Below, piece after piece: positions 48,701 to 61,723 of a stretch of DNA of 64,000 nt; positions within the stretch are counted from its first letter, which is position 1, and each line of letters starts with the position of its first letter. Origin of the DNA: Ehretia macrophylla (taxonomy: Eukaryota; Streptophyta; Magnoliopsida; Boraginales; Ehretiaceae); contig CM075764.1 of assembly GCA_037974665.1 (NCBI GenBank), positions 77,578,325 through 77,642,324 on the forward strand, in the 5' to 3' direction. Both the position numbers and the translations under genes were made by a program. The notes beneath the pieces are model-generated. The model had not been told where the DNA came from. It saw nothing but the letters and a program-made list of their open reading frames with translations, and searched no databases.

Positions 48701-49659
48701 TACCAGTATTGCACTTGGAGACTTTAACCTTCTTGTTATTTGTTTTTCATTTTTTGCGTCATATAAATGAATGAATGTTGGTTGCTGGTATCATTGTAAT
48801 TTGTGCATTATTATCAACACAGGTCTTGTTCACTTGTAATTTTGAAGAATTAAGACTTGCTGGCGCACTCCGTGCTAGGGTTCTTGCTGGTACTTTTCAG
48901 TATTTTGAAATGATTTCTCTTGCATCGATAGGTACTGTGATTTTATTAGAATTGGTCCAATAGTAATTCTTCTGCAGCGAAGGTGTTTAATTTTTCTTTG
49001 ATGATTTATGATGTTGGTCGGTTCTTATGACAAGTTTCATAATTGATTGTTAATGCTAAATGAACTTCTTCCGTGTTATGCTCTTCATCTTCTTGTAACT
49101 TTTATATCCCAAATATTCAAAGGAGTCGCACCTTCCTAGTCTTGCCTTGTTCCATTATTTAATGAAAGGCAGCTCAGTACATGAAGTATGCACGAGATTC
49201 AGGAAAAGGTCGGATTTACTTTTCAATCTACTTTGCACAGCTTTACGTTGCATTTTGCAATAAACTGTTTTTATGACTAGACCTTTTACCCTCCCCAGTT
49301 CATAAGGCGACAACTATATCGTTGTCTAATATCAAACTAAAATAGTACGTTGTCAGCTTTCTCTACTAGATATTGTAAAGTCTTTCCGAATATCCCAGAT
49401 CCCAATTTTCCCCCGATTGGATTCCAGTATGGTATGCACATGCTTTTTGATTCCAGAAATCAAAAGGTTTTACGCAATGCTGGTGTTTGAGGTGTAGTTT
49501 CATGTCCTAACAGGAGAAAGATAAAGAAAGAGGAAAAATTACATGTCAATATTTGTGCATCACTAATCATAATAAATGCAACCGGAAATAGCAATTTTTA
49601 TCGTTTCTTTTACGAATGTCAAACTATGTTTGCATTTTTTATCTAAGTAATTTTTGCGC
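45747..49659. other. 3.9 kb downstream of the PPR gene, no gene recognised
   Basis: Includes the PPR 3' UTR. A diverged tandem duplication of about 90 bp is visible at 46931-47020 and 47040-47125 (shared 'AAAGGTGTCTGCATCT' and 'CATGTT.GCAGCA'). A C-rich run lies at 46615-46642. Short frames at 46481-46878 and 48775-48963 have no recognisable motif. Confidence 0.45.
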
Positions 49660-50260
49660 CATCTTTAATAATAGAAGTCATGCAATCTTTCTCTTTGATA
49701 TAGTTATAGATAAATTATGTCTCTTTGATATAGTTATAGATAAATTATGTGCCTTTTGTTACTCGCGAACGTAGTTTATTCCATCTTGCACTTGTATGAT
49801 TAGTTATTTTGCTTTTCTAAAATAATTTTTTGCGTTGTCTTTAATAATAATATCTTTCTCTTTGATATGGTTAGGCCTTTTCTAACAGGTACCCTATCCA
49901 TTCCCTTTCCCTACATGTAGGAAAACTGTTGGGGAAAATGGTCTTCAACAACTTCTCTAAGAATTTTTTACTTTGTAGGGAATCCTTACATTATGTGGAG
50001 ATGCTAAAATAATATCCTAAACGCATCCCCAAAACCCATTTGAAATAAGGAATTAATTAAATGTAGGAAAGTTATTTGAGTGAAACTGAAGTAGAGAATT
50101 TTTAGATATAGAGAAATTGCTAAAATTCTCTCCATGTAGAAAAAAAAAAAATATTGGAGTTGGCTTTATAAATAAATATATGTGACTTTTGTTACTTTTG
50201 AACGTAATTTATTTCATTGTCCACTTATATGTTTAGTTTTTTCTTTTCTCAAATCTGCAA
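49660..50260. repeat. Local tandem repeat interrupted by a MITE
   Basis: A 30-bp unit starting TCTCTTTGATATAGTTATAG is present twice head to tail at 49690-49749 without a mismatch. A diverged copy of the larger block (TTTGATATGGTTA ... GTGACTTTTGTTACTTTTGAACGTA) recurs at about 49858-50230, split by the MITE. Confidence 0.75.
49874..50165. mobile_element. Tourist-like MITE
   Basis: 292-bp non-coding insert bounded by TTA on both sides (49871-49873, 50166-50168). Ends are GGCCTTTTCTAACAGG and, in reverse complement, AGCCAACTCCAATA: only loosely inverted. The insertion point is confirmed by the uninterrupted repeat copy at 49690-49790. Confidence 0.6.
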
Positions 50261-50265
50261 TATCT

Positions 50266-50989
50266 AGACGACTGTCTATAGTAAATGGAAAACTTCCTGG
50301 GCATGAACATTATATGTCATTTTGAGCTAAACCTTGAAGATAGAGTTAAAATCATTTACTATAGTTTGGAGAGTAGTGGTCCTAGACATGATATGAAAAC
50401 TTTTCCTATGATTTAACAAATCTATTATAATGTGATGACTGTAATGTCTAATTCCCTCCTAACAGTAGAAGAGAGGTTTATTTCGGAATTTCTTTGACAA
50501 AATAATTTACTATGTAAGAGGGGTCCTTCTCTTCTTGGAGTTTGTCTCTTATGTGACGGCTGGATTATTCGGCTTCACCCGGCTGACATGAGAAAATGTG
50601 GTGGGACCCACAGTTTCACATGCTTTCTTACCACGGGATCATTTGGTTGTCAAATTGAAGCATTTTTCTTATGCTTGACTTCTACAATAAATGATGATCT
50701 TTTTTTTTTAAGAAAAAAAAAGATCAAAAAGACCCAACTCAAATATCACAAATAACTATGACAACTAAGACTGAGCAAAGATAAATAACTATAAAGAGAT
50801 ATAATATCTCTTATACATAACCCTAAAATTTGTTGCATGAATCATAAGTTTAAGCCTGATACTTGTACTAGTACGTTGACTAGATACATTAGAGATAAGC
50901 ACCAAACACCTGAAAATTTTAAAAATTAAAACAAATAGTTATTAATCCTACCACTAGGTCATTTTTTCGATATTCACACGCTACTACAC
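50266..50989. other. No feature recognised
   Basis: AT-rich. It may contain the left end of the hAT remnant, but no terminal inverted repeat was found. Confidence 0.35.
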
Positions 50990-51260
50990 GACGGGAAATG
51001 GCAAATATGGTTAGTAGCTTAGGCTTACCTTTTACGAATGGTTCAACTGATCAAGTAAGATCTTTTTTTCAAAATGGTTTAAATATTTCTTTTAAATCTA
51101 TTTCTTCAAGCACACTAAGAAAAAATATTTTTAATAAATAAAAAAATTATAAAAATATTCTAATTTCCACTCTTACATCTCTTCCTACTAGAGTAACTCT
51201 AACTTTTGATTGTGGACAACAAAAACTGGTTTGAGTATTCTCTGTGTGACATGTGATTGG

Positions 51261-54200
51261 TATTAGAGTTTATGCCCTAAGAGACAATTAACTTAGGGAC
51301 ATATTTATTGTATTACCTATTTATTCATTTATTTTATTTTCTGAATGGGCAGTTTCATTTAATTATGATTAAATATATTAATTATTAAATAAAGTCCATA
51401 GAATTATCAAATGAATTTCATTCTTAAAGTGGTTAAGAATATGAGAGTCGAAATTCACGATTAATTGATAAATTCTAAAAAATGTTCTTGATCGTAGAAT
51501 GATTTAATTGGGCGTTGACTCATTCGGATAGATCAGTCCACACGTTACTACCTTGATTGACATATGATGCCAATGAGAAGAATAGACAATGAGACTCGTG
51601 TTGTTTTAGTAAGTCTGGAAGTACTATTGATGAATAGGCAACTGGCCTTGGCCACTGCTATATATAAGATCACATGGTTAGTCAATGATCTATATATACA
51701 CATATTTGTAACGAGCATGTTTGATAATTCCTTAGACCTGAGGTATCATGGTTGCCTCGTGCATATGACGCTATGATTTGCAATTACGAAATAATCTGAT
51801 TCTATCCATGGAAGAGATTAAGTGATTAGTGGTTGTGGTTTGTCTATGCATGGAAGCGTGTGATTATCTATCAAGGGATCCGTCGACTAAGGGGTCCTAT
51901 GAGATCTAATTAATTGAGCAATCAGAAATCCCTGGCTTAGATGATTCAGTAGAAACTGTTCCATGATTTATTAGTGGATTGCTAAATTAATTAAATTTAG
52001 TTTGTCACGCCCAAACCTGGTTCCTTCGGAAACGAAGTCCGATCGCAATGACACACGGACATTATAACGCTTGTAATATGAACAACCAACGCAACAAAGT
52101 ATACACAACATACATTCTCAAAGGTTCGCGTCATTTATATACAACAACATTTCATCATTCTCTTGCGGAATACACTAATCTTACATTCATTCATTTGACA
52201 AAAGTAGACAACTCTTTTAAAACCAAAGCATTCTTAAATATAAATATGCGCTAAGATATAAAACTAGCTAGTTGTGATCATGATCCAATATGACTAACCA
52301 TATATGTACAACCAAAATAACTGGACTTAAAGAAAGTTAAGTTAACAAGTATTTGATCTATAAAGTTCAAAACTACTAAACAACGAAGCAAAACCTAGCA
52401 ACATCATTTCTTAACAACTATAAAACACATCAAACATATGGCATATTCTCAGGATCATTAACCGCTTCTTCGTGCACATAGTCTACATCATGAACACCTG
52501 TAACATGCATTAAAGAGGAGTGAACTAAACAGGCTCAGTGAGGGATGGATAAAAAGAAGTTTGAAAGCTTTAACTCGAAAACCTTTTGAAGCACATCAGA
52601 AACAACATATCACATTAGTAACCAAGTATTCACTTTCACTTAACAACCTTGAAACAACCAAACCACATAACACATTGAAAGAATACCGCTTTAGAACACT
52701 CGTTGATGCCGACACTTATAACTCCGCCACAAACTCAACACTTCTTTCTCCCGATTGTGCACTCATGATGTACACGAATCTACGACCAATCTCACCATGG
52801 CTATCACCGACCACACGAGAAAAAGTACTAGTTCATGGTAGTCATACAATTACCGACAAGCCCTATGCCTTCCAGCACGACACGATGCTACCATAATGGA
52901 CTAAGGTTGCCACCTAACACTTTACATCACATCTCATAACACATTCATTACTCAACAACACATCATTATTCAACAATTAAGCTTTAATAAAACATATATC
53001 CAACACATTAATATCAACATTTAACTATCAAAGGGACATGATATCTACACATTAACTTCACTTAAGCTTCAAAGGAACATGGTCTCTACATATTGATACC
53101 AAAATCTAAACATCATATAAGCCATTTGCAATGCCATATCATTATACAATTCTTAACACCACCAACCTTTAGACATCATTTTAACCATCCTATGAATCTC
53201 TACAACACATAACCTCAACACAACCAATATAGTAACAACTACAATGCATTATGAACCCATTACAACAACAAAACCAAGCATGAAACAAGCTAAACTCTAA
53301 ATTTGCACCTTAGCTGGAATTTTAAGAAATTCATCAAAATAAACACCTAAATTCACTAAATTCATACCAAAGCCATGAAATCATACCCCAATCACATATA
53401 TATAATCACAAACACCAAAGCCATCCCAAATTCTCAACTTCCAATTAACAAAGTTAGAATATAACACTTATTTTTGCCTCCAATAAGTTCCAATGCATAT
53501 ATTAAGCTCTCAAATCACTACTACAACATGTATTCATCTCTACAAGCATTTATAACACATATATATATGAATTCCATAAATTAAAGTAAGCAAACACATG
53601 CAAGAACTTGAAATCCCTCACCTAAAATTGTTGGAAAAGGCTAGATATGACAAGAACAAGCTATGCAGAACAAAGTTTGAGCAACTTGCACTTTGATTTG
53701 GCCTATAAATGCAAGAATTCTTCTTCAAAAATGGAAAAATCTAGTTATTCTATTTTTTTTATCTTTTTTTCTTTTTTGGCCGACACTTTGAGCTTCTTCT
53801 AGGCTTTTTGTTTTGTTTTGTGTTATGTTATATTATGTATATAATGAAAATAATGCAAGATGGTCAAATGAAGTCAAATAGTCAAAGATGGCATATTAAG
53901 ATATTATCTAATATGTTTATATGTATTTATGTATGCATTGTATATTTATGAGTAAACCTAAGTCAAATATGGTATACTAAGCATTTTTCTATTGTATTTG
54001 TATGTAAATATGTATGTATTATTTATAAGAGTCAAATATAGTAGGCTTTATAAAATAAGACTAAGGCTTTCTGTATATATGTAATTTAAATGCAAATATG
54101 ATGTACTAAAATAGTTAAACACATAATTAGCACATAATACTACCAAATAATATTTAAAGTAGATAAATGCACTTGAAATGCATGCTCGGGTCTCACATCC

Positions 54201-56678
54201 TACCCCCCTTAAAACAATTTCGACCCGAAAATTGTTATATTCTCAATTGAACAACTCTGGATACTGTTACTCAATCTGATCTCGTCTTTCCCAAGTAGCC
54301 TCCTCAATTCCATGATGAAACCATAAGACTTTAACCATCAGAATCACTTTCGAATGTAGTTCCCGAACTGACTAATCCAGAATATGAATAGGCCGCTTCT
54401 TATATGTCAAATCCCAACTAAGCTGCAATGGTTATGCCTCAAGAACATGAGAAGGATTTGGATGATACTTCTGTAACATAGATACATGAAAGACATCATG
54501 AACCCTTGACAAGCTCAGCAGTAAAGCCAACTGATAAGCCAACTTTCCAACTTTGCCAATGATCTTAAATGGCCTTACATACCTCGGACTCAGCTTCCCT
54601 TCTTTACCATACCAAACAATACCTTTGCAATGAGAGATCTTCAAGAATACCCAATCACCGACCTCAAATTCCAAATCCCGCCTACTTTTATCAGCATAAC
54701 TCTTCTGCCTACTCTGAGTTGTAAGCATCATCTGACGAATGAGATGAACATTCCCAATGGTATTCACAAGCTCTGGCAACAAGGCTGGATCAATAACCTT
54801 CATTTCCCCAACCTCATCCTAATACAACAGAGATCGACACTTACGACCATTCAATGCCTTGTATGGAGCCATCCCAATAGTCGATTGGTAACTATTGTTA
54901 TAAGTAAACTCCGCCAATGTCAAGTGTTTTTCCCAACTCTTCCCGAAGTCCATAACACAAGCTCTTAACATATCCTCCAGAATCTGAATCGTCATCTCTG
55001 ACTGCCCATCTAACTGAGGATGATAAGTTGTGCTGAAGTTCAATTTGGTACCCAAAGCTATCTACAGACACTACCAGAATCTAGAAGTAAACTGAGGATC
55101 CCTATTTGATACAATACTGACTGGGACCCCTTGAAGTCTCACGATGTTAGCAACATACAAATTTGCCAACTTCTCAAGACTATCTTGCTTATTCATTGGA
55201 ATAAAGTGAGTAGTCTTGGTTAACTGGTCAACCACAACCCATACTGCATCACAACTCCTTGGTGATCTTGGAAAGTTTGTGACGAAGTCCATAGTCACAT
55301 GTCCCCATTTCTACTAGGGAATCATCAACGGTTGAAGCAAACCCGCCGATCGTTGATGCTCTGCTTTGACCCTTTGGCAAGTCAAACACTAAGCTACAAA
55401 CTCCGCTATATTCATCCTCATGCTGTTCCACCAATAATGTTGCTTCAAGTCTCGGTACATCATGTTCCTGCCCGGATGGATAGTTTACTTAGAGTTATGA
55501 GCTTCATCCAAAAGAAAGGACAATGAGACTCATGTTGTTTTAGTAAGTATAGAAGTACTATTGATGAATAGGCAATTGGACTTGACCGCTGTCATATATA
55601 AGATCACATGGTTATTCAATTATCAATATATATACATATTTGTAACGATCACGTATGATAATTCCTTAGACCTGAGGTATCTTGGTCGCCTCGTGCATGT
55701 GACGTCATGATTTGTAATTACGCAATAATCTGATTCTATCCATGGATGAGATTAAGTGATTAGTGGTTGTGGTTCGTCTATGCTTGGAAGCGTGTGATTA
55801 TCCATTAAGGGATCCGTCGACTAAGGGGTCCTATGAGATCTAATTAATTGAGCAATCATAAATCCTTGGCCGAGGTGATTCAGTGGAAATTGTTCCATGA
55901 TTTATTTGTGGATCGCTAAATTAATTAAATTTAGTCATTTGGTTAAGACCATAAGTTTGACTTCCCTTCCGTGGCTCATTCTTAACCAGGACAAGACTGA
56001 CAGAAGAAATTTACTATATGTCTTGGGTTCGCATATCCACTTCATCATTAATTGAGGAATTACGATATACTACTAGGTGTCACTCATAATTTAAGAAAAT
56101 AGTTAAATTAGAAAGGTTCTAATTTAAATGATTAATTAGATTAATGATTTTCCATTGCCGATTAATCACGGACCCAAAAGGTCACACACAAAGAAGTTTG
56201 ATAATTAATCAGCGAGAAAAGAAATTAATTAAATTGGAGTGTCCAATTTAATTTAATTGGATTATAAGTCTAACTGGAACTAGGTTCTAGTCTGATTAGT
56301 TTTATAATCCAAGACTAGTGTTTAGGACTGGCCTAAAAGCCTGGCTAGGTGATTCCTATATATACGAGGTTATGACAAACCTGAAAAGCTAGCACAAATC
56401 AGTTTGTCATAAAAGGTTTTCTTTTCTCTAAAATCTTAAGTGGGGGATTTTGCTTATTAATTGGAGAGCTTCGTGTGGATACTTTTGGAGGCTTCAATCA
56501 TGAAAAGCTTGAACATATCGGAATCTGCATGAGACCCGACTTCGTAGAGGCATTCGAATTGTCTATCTCTAATAATAATTATGTTTTAATTAAATTTGCA
56601 TATTAAGCTAGTATTTAATTTGTTTTAATTCCGCAGAGTTATTGTAAAATCTTTAAATACCTAGTATGATTCCTAACA
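51261..56678 (+). mobile_element. Copia-type LTR remnant split by a Gypsy fragment
   Basis: Left part 51261-52002 starts TATTAGAGTTTATGCCC (TG decayed to TA). The right part 55520-56678 ends TTCCTAACA. ATTGG flanks both outer borders (51256-51260, 56679-56683), a perfect 5-bp duplication. Positions 51583-52000 and 55520-55935 are the same 415 bp with several percent differences. Best read as the left LTR and part of the right LTR of one old element whose interior is deleted. A TATA-like CTATATATAC lies at 56357. The start resembles Angela/Tork-type Copia LTRs. Confidence 0.78.
52003..55517 (-). mobile_element. Gypsy (Tekay-like) fragment: LTR plus integrase part
   Basis: The LTR at 52003-54197 (reverse complement TGTGAGACCCGAGCATGC ... 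GGGCGTGACA) is followed at 54198-54212 by a purine tract (minus strand AAGGGGGGTAGGA). Minus-strand coding at 54432-55513 has integrase and C-terminal blocks: 'DFVTNFPRSPRSCDAVWVVV', 'STTYHPQLDGQSEMT', 'RDLEFEVGDWVFLKIS' and 'VFHVSMLQKYHPNPSHVLE'. It stops abruptly at about 55517, so RT, protease, gag and the 5' LTR are deleted. Different family from the element at 32060. Confidence 0.87.
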
Positions 56679-58002
56679 ATTGGATCAATATAGATTGGAA
56701 TATGCAAAAAAGAATTATAAGTTTTCAATTAGTAGAAGATAAACATAATGTTAAATGTATAGCAAGTTGCATTATTCAAGTTGCACGTAAATATCAAATT
56801 GATAATAAGACACTTAACATATCATTTGACAATGCTAGTAACATGTCTGGAACTATTAAGCCATTAATGACACAATTTCATTCCACATATAACAGTAAAC
56901 TTTTTCATAATAGATGTGCATGCCATGTTTTAAATTTGTGTGTTCAAAGTGGCTTAACCATAATAAATGGAGCTATTAGCAATATTAGAGATGTTGTTTA
57001 TTTTATTAATTCCCTGACTCATAGGAAAGTGGAATTTAAAAGTTTAAGCAAAGCTAATAAGAAGAAACCACAAAAATTGAGATTAGATATTCCAAGTAGG
57101 TGGAATTCTACATATAACATGTTAAACAGGGCCATTAATTTGAAGATTAAATTATTGATTTAAATAATAAAAATTACCGAAGAAATTGGTTAGCAATTGA
57201 GGATTAGGAAATTGCAAGAAAGCAAGAAGAATTTTTAGGACCATTTTTTGAAGCAACTTGTTTATTTTCTAGTTTTTATTATCCAACTTCTAATATTTGA
57301 CTTACTTAATTGGTTACTATTGTTGAACATATGAACTAATATAGAGAAGATAATCTTCTCACCAACGTTATACCAATTCATAGAACATTTTTTTTTAAAT
57401 ATTATGAAGATTTTCCATATTTGTATTGTATTGGTGCAACTTTAGATTCTCGAGTTAAAATTGGTAGAGTAGAAGTTTTTATTAAACTTTTGTTTGAATA
57501 TGATAATAGGCGTAAGAATGAGAACGAAATTAAAGAAATTATGGACGAAATTAAAAAAATATTGAACATTTTATATACTTATTATCTGGATAAATACTAT
57601 AATGCTAATGTTAGATCTTGCCTTCCAACTCATAGTTCCAATACTTCATCTAGTAGTTCAAAGAAAATTTATTATGAGGTACTAAAAAAATAAAGCTTTA
57701 AGTTCAACTTCGTCTGGACTTAATGAATTAGTTTTTTATTACAAATTAATCCTGAGGACGATGAAGAAAGATTTGATGTTTTAAAATGGTAGTGCACACT
57801 TGAACATCAATATCCTATTCTCGCCACCATGTCTCGTGATATACTAATGATTCTTGTGTCCATAGTTGCTTTTAAAAGTTCTTTTAGCGAGGGAAAAAAA
57901 CAACTATCAAAATGAATGAGCAGATTGACAGATAGGACGTTTGAAGTAGTTGTGTGCATGAAGGACATGACTGATGTTGAAAGACGTATACAAGGATTGT
58001 GA

Positions 58003-58652
58003 TACCCAAATATGAAATTTATGTGCCTTTACTTGGGAGATACTCAATTAGGCTTTTAAGTGATAGATATGCATATACTCAAGTATCTTGGGAGAAAGAG
58101 GGATTATATGCTGATATATCTGTCTGGTATCCTAATGCCTGGAAGGTGCATAATTTTTCGAAAACTAGTTATGTAGGATCCAGAGAATGATCTATGGATG
58201 TGTCTTCACTCTGTGTATGGTTGGGAGAGATGACAATTAAGTATTTTTAACTCAATGAGGGATGACAATTTGCTATTGTCACCTCAACCACGGAGATCAG
58301 AGTTTGCGGTAATAGTGGAAGCTGCAAGGAAGAGAGAAAGTAACTCGGGTAATTCTTAATGGAATTAGAGTTTTCATGATAGTATTGCAAGCTTCGTAGC
58401 TATATACTATAAGGACTTGTTACCAAGAGGAACCTAAGGAACCACTATATAGGAAGTTTGTTAAGTGAGAACACCACTAAGTTCAGGAGTTTGCTCGAAA
58501 GGGCGAATGTGGTGGAGAACATAACTTCGGTAAATACTTTAGCAGGCCCTGTTTTACTCATAAGTCTCACTGAGATAATATTCTATCCTCTGGTGAAGGA
58601 GAAATGTGGTAGATTATATTGGTGGTAGTGCTTTTTAGTACAAGTAGGAGTA
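58003..58652. other. No feature recognised
   Basis: Short open frames without known motifs between the hAT remnant and a Copia LTR. May include the missing right end of the hAT element. Confidence 0.35.
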
Positions 58653-60505
58653 TGTTATGAATTGTATGCCTTAAAGCCCACTAACACTAACACATCTCAG
58701 TGAATGGATATTATAACAATTAATAATCAGTGCATCTTACATGAGCATCTTTATACTCTCATTATATTCTTTATATATATGCATGCTAAGGCTCATTGAT
58801 TTGAGTGAATGGCATTGGTGCGTGGTGATCCGTATAGATGGTATATGCTATGAGACTTTAATCTAAACTATCGCTTCATAACCATATAGTGAAGTTGGGC
58901 ACTTCACTATGGAAGGTTATACTGAGAGAGTCCTATTTGGTAGGGTGACCTACCTTGATAATTAGAGGGGCTTTTCGGACTTTTCTCATTAGTGCATGAG
59001 AATGCATTGAACTGGACCATGATAGATGTGATCTTTGTAAAAGTACTATCGCCCGGATGAGATCAGAAACATCTTAAGCTACTAAGGGACCAGTGCTCTA
59101 GTTTTTGAGCATATGTGGATGACCAATGAACTCAAGGACATGTGTTTTGATTCACTATAGGTGAGATCTTATATGGGTCAACAACTCTGTGTTTTGGATA
59201 CATGGACTTGACTAGTTGGCATATACATATGTGTCAAGTCGTTCTATGTCATCTTAACGATGGGTTATTCCCCTTTGTGACATCCTATTAATCATCAAAA
59301 CCTAAGTACTTAGTAATATAGTCAACCAGGACTATTTTTAGATATTGAACTTGTGGGTCGCTCCCTGGATCAAGAGAATAATATCTAGATGATGATTATT
59401 GGAGGATTAGAGACACAAAGAATAGAGATAATCAAGAAAGGTGGATAGTACAAAGTGAAGACCTAGTATTGATTACGGGTTCTACATAGAGGGCCATTGT
59501 GGTCTTTTATACTTAGTAAGTCAAAGACATAGTCAAACTTTGTTTGACTAGTATCATGGGAATGAGTATTCGTATTAGAGTGCAACCATAACTGTTTAGT
59601 GGAATGAGCTAGGGCTAAAATGAATAAAATGCAGCTAGGATCTAGCAAGGGTATTTTAGTCATTTTGGAGCTAGGGCAAATATGTCTTTTGGTCCCTCTT
59701 TTAACTAATTTCCATATTGGTGAGTACACTTTCCTTTTCTCTAAGATTAACATATGGAGTGTGTATTTAGCAAGTGGAAATCGTGTGGTAGAATTAGGAA
59801 GTTGAAAGATAGAATTGTAGGCTAGCTGATATTATAGGACTCATAGTTTTAAGGATTAATTTTCATTTATTTGAAAATAAGAAATTTATAAAAGATAATA
59901 AGAGATAATATTCAAATTTATCTAGCTTATTTCTTGCATAAAATAATGTGGACTATATCTAGTCCAGATACATAATTGTATGCAAGTAAAACTCCTCACT
60001 TTCCTAGTCTTCCTAAAACACACGAGTCACTTAGGACTCTTACTTGTTAATACACCACCAACCAAGAAAAGAAGAGACAATTCTTATTTTGTGAGACACA
60101 CCACACGACCATAGAGAGGAAAAAGGAGAGTGAGTTTCGTCCCACAACGAACATCACCATAGCTTGGAATTAAAATAGAAGAGAAGATCAATTGTGACTT
60201 CCCCTTCATAGACGTGATTTCTTCTTCCATTGGTGTGGAACTGTTGACCAAGGCAAGCAAGGAGGAGTGGTGTCCACTCGTTGCAGCTATCGTGTGGTGA
60301 GCATCATAGAGTGTTGAGTTTTGACGCCAACACTTAAAGGTAATGAATTTGTCCGTGAAATCTTAAACTATGTTTTATGCATATATGTCGGCTTGTTTAT
60401 ATGTATTTGCTTGGTTTATCAGTTCTTGATTGCATCTGCTGCATTATATTAAGTTTTTGATGCCTAAATCACTAGTAATCTAGGCTATAGAACCATGGAT
60501 AATAA
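58653..60505 (+). mobile_element. Copia-type LTR (solo or truncated element)
   Basis: Starts TGTTATGAATTGTATGCC and ends near 60505 at GGATAATAACCA, with loosely inverted ends. Homologous in inverted orientation to 27600-29050 over most of its length. No reading frame of a retroelement inside. The adjacent Copia coding fragment on the minus strand is not in the orientation expected for this LTR, so the two are separate elements. Right border approximate. Confidence 0.6.
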
Positions 60506-61609
60506 CCAACACTCCACGCATTCGAATGTACAAGCTCAAAAGGGTGTGTGGATGCATTATTGGACAAAGAAAATGGCAACCTGTGTGCCTTAGCAGTAAA
60601 ACAGGACTCACAAGCTAACTGTTTGGAGCTAAGAACATGAATCATATGAGATAAAGAGTGTATAGCAGTATTAGATGGATGGCCTAATTTTAAGTGCCAT
60701 AGCTAAGGTTTAGAATGTGTTGGTGTTGTGTGGAAACAACTATTAGCTTGATGCTGAGTTGGAGTGAAAATTTGAGGGAGAGTATAGAAGCCATTCTTAC
60801 AAAGGCCCTTGTGCAGGACTTCCTAGGTAGAATTTTCTAGGATAAGCACCTCCTTGGAATTAAAAACAAGAGTAACATCATTATCTTTGGCTAATGGAGA
60901 TACTAACAATAGATTGGAGGATATCTTAGGCACAATAAGACATTGTTAAGCTGAAACTGAGAAGAGGAAAAAGTGAATTTGCTAGTACCTGTATGTGTGA
61001 TTTGGAGATTAGAACCATCACCTACAAAGACAAGATCGAAACCTAATAGAGTTGATAAGATGCAAGATTGTTCAGATCATTGGTGACATTTGAATTGGCT
61101 CCAGAGTCAACATACCAAGTTGCATCTGGTGCAGAGGGAGACTGAAATTGAGCAGTTAGAGCCTGTTTGCCTGTCTGATTGCTAGTATACTTAGAATTAT
61201 CAAATCAATGCTAGCAATTCAACGCAATATGGTTCGATTTTCCACAAATTTGACAGTAGATTTTCTGAGAAGCATCAATGTGCTTTTGTTGCAGATTTTG
61301 AGTTGGCTGATTAGGTGATGCCTCCTTCGTCTTTTTGTCTTTATGTCTTTATGTGGCTCTCGATACCATGACAAAAGTGAGAGAAAATGAATGAAAAATT
61401 ATCTGCATTAATTGATTTTGATACAAGAGTTGCTATTTATAGAATTAGTTTTACACATGTGCTATTATACTGCTAAGCGACAGCTGTCTTCCACTATCTA
61501 TAATTCGGTTTTGCTTAACTAAGTCAGATGCTAACTAATTCTGCTAATTAGTGTGCTAATGACTAAAGTTTACTTTCTTGATGCTGTTGAGCTGAGCTTA
61601 CTCTTATCA
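60505..61609 (-). mobile_element. Copia remnant with 5' LTR and primer binding site
   Basis: 5' LTR at 61369-61609 (minus strand TGATAAGAGTAAGC ... CTTTTGTCA, 241 bp). Next to it, on the minus strand, is TGGTATCGAGAGCC, an initiator-Met-type primer binding site. After it come a degenerate knuckle region (61260-61220), protease 'VDSGANSNVTNDLNNLASY' near 61110-61060, and the start of integrase 'PFELVHSNAWSVGYYPW' near 60560-60510, where homology ends. Most of gag is missing and the frame has many stops. Confidence 0.75.
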
Positions 61610-61723
61610 GGATTAATGGTAAGACTTTTGCAAATGATATGGACTAATGGCGTGACTTATAAAACAATAGAGACTAATTGTCCGAAACGTGTAAACAAAA
61701 GGGAGTAATTGTGAGATTTTTCC

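Larger units (their letters stand above)
50990..58002 (+). pseudogene. hAT transposase (RICESLEEPER/BED type), split by an LTR element
   Basis: The N-terminal part at 50990-51255 reads 'MANMVSSLGLPFTNGS' and 'RVTLTFDCGQQ'. The frame continues past the inserted LTR at 56684 with 'NIDWNMQKRIISFQLVE', 'DNASNMSG', 'NRCACHVLNLCVQSGL', 'RWNSTYNMLNRA' (to 57163), 'CIGATLDSRVKIG' (57424) and a degenerate C-terminal dimerisation region to about 58000. Removing the LTR and one copy of its ATTGG target duplication restores continuity between 'CVTCDW' and 'INIDWN'. Several stops (57161, 57191, 57693) and frameshifts make it non-functional. Terminal inverted repeats not identified. Confidence 0.82.

Noticed and set aside
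48775-48963. 62-codon hydrophobic frame downstream of the PPR gene
   Set aside because: No recognised motif and no conserved neighbours; chance frame in AT-rich DNA is likely.
49690-49749. Short direct repeats considered as a CRISPR-like array
   Set aside because: Only two adjacent units, no spacers, and the host is a plant.
52561-52896. 111-codon plus-strand frame
   Set aside because: Lies inside a Gypsy LTR and has no motif.
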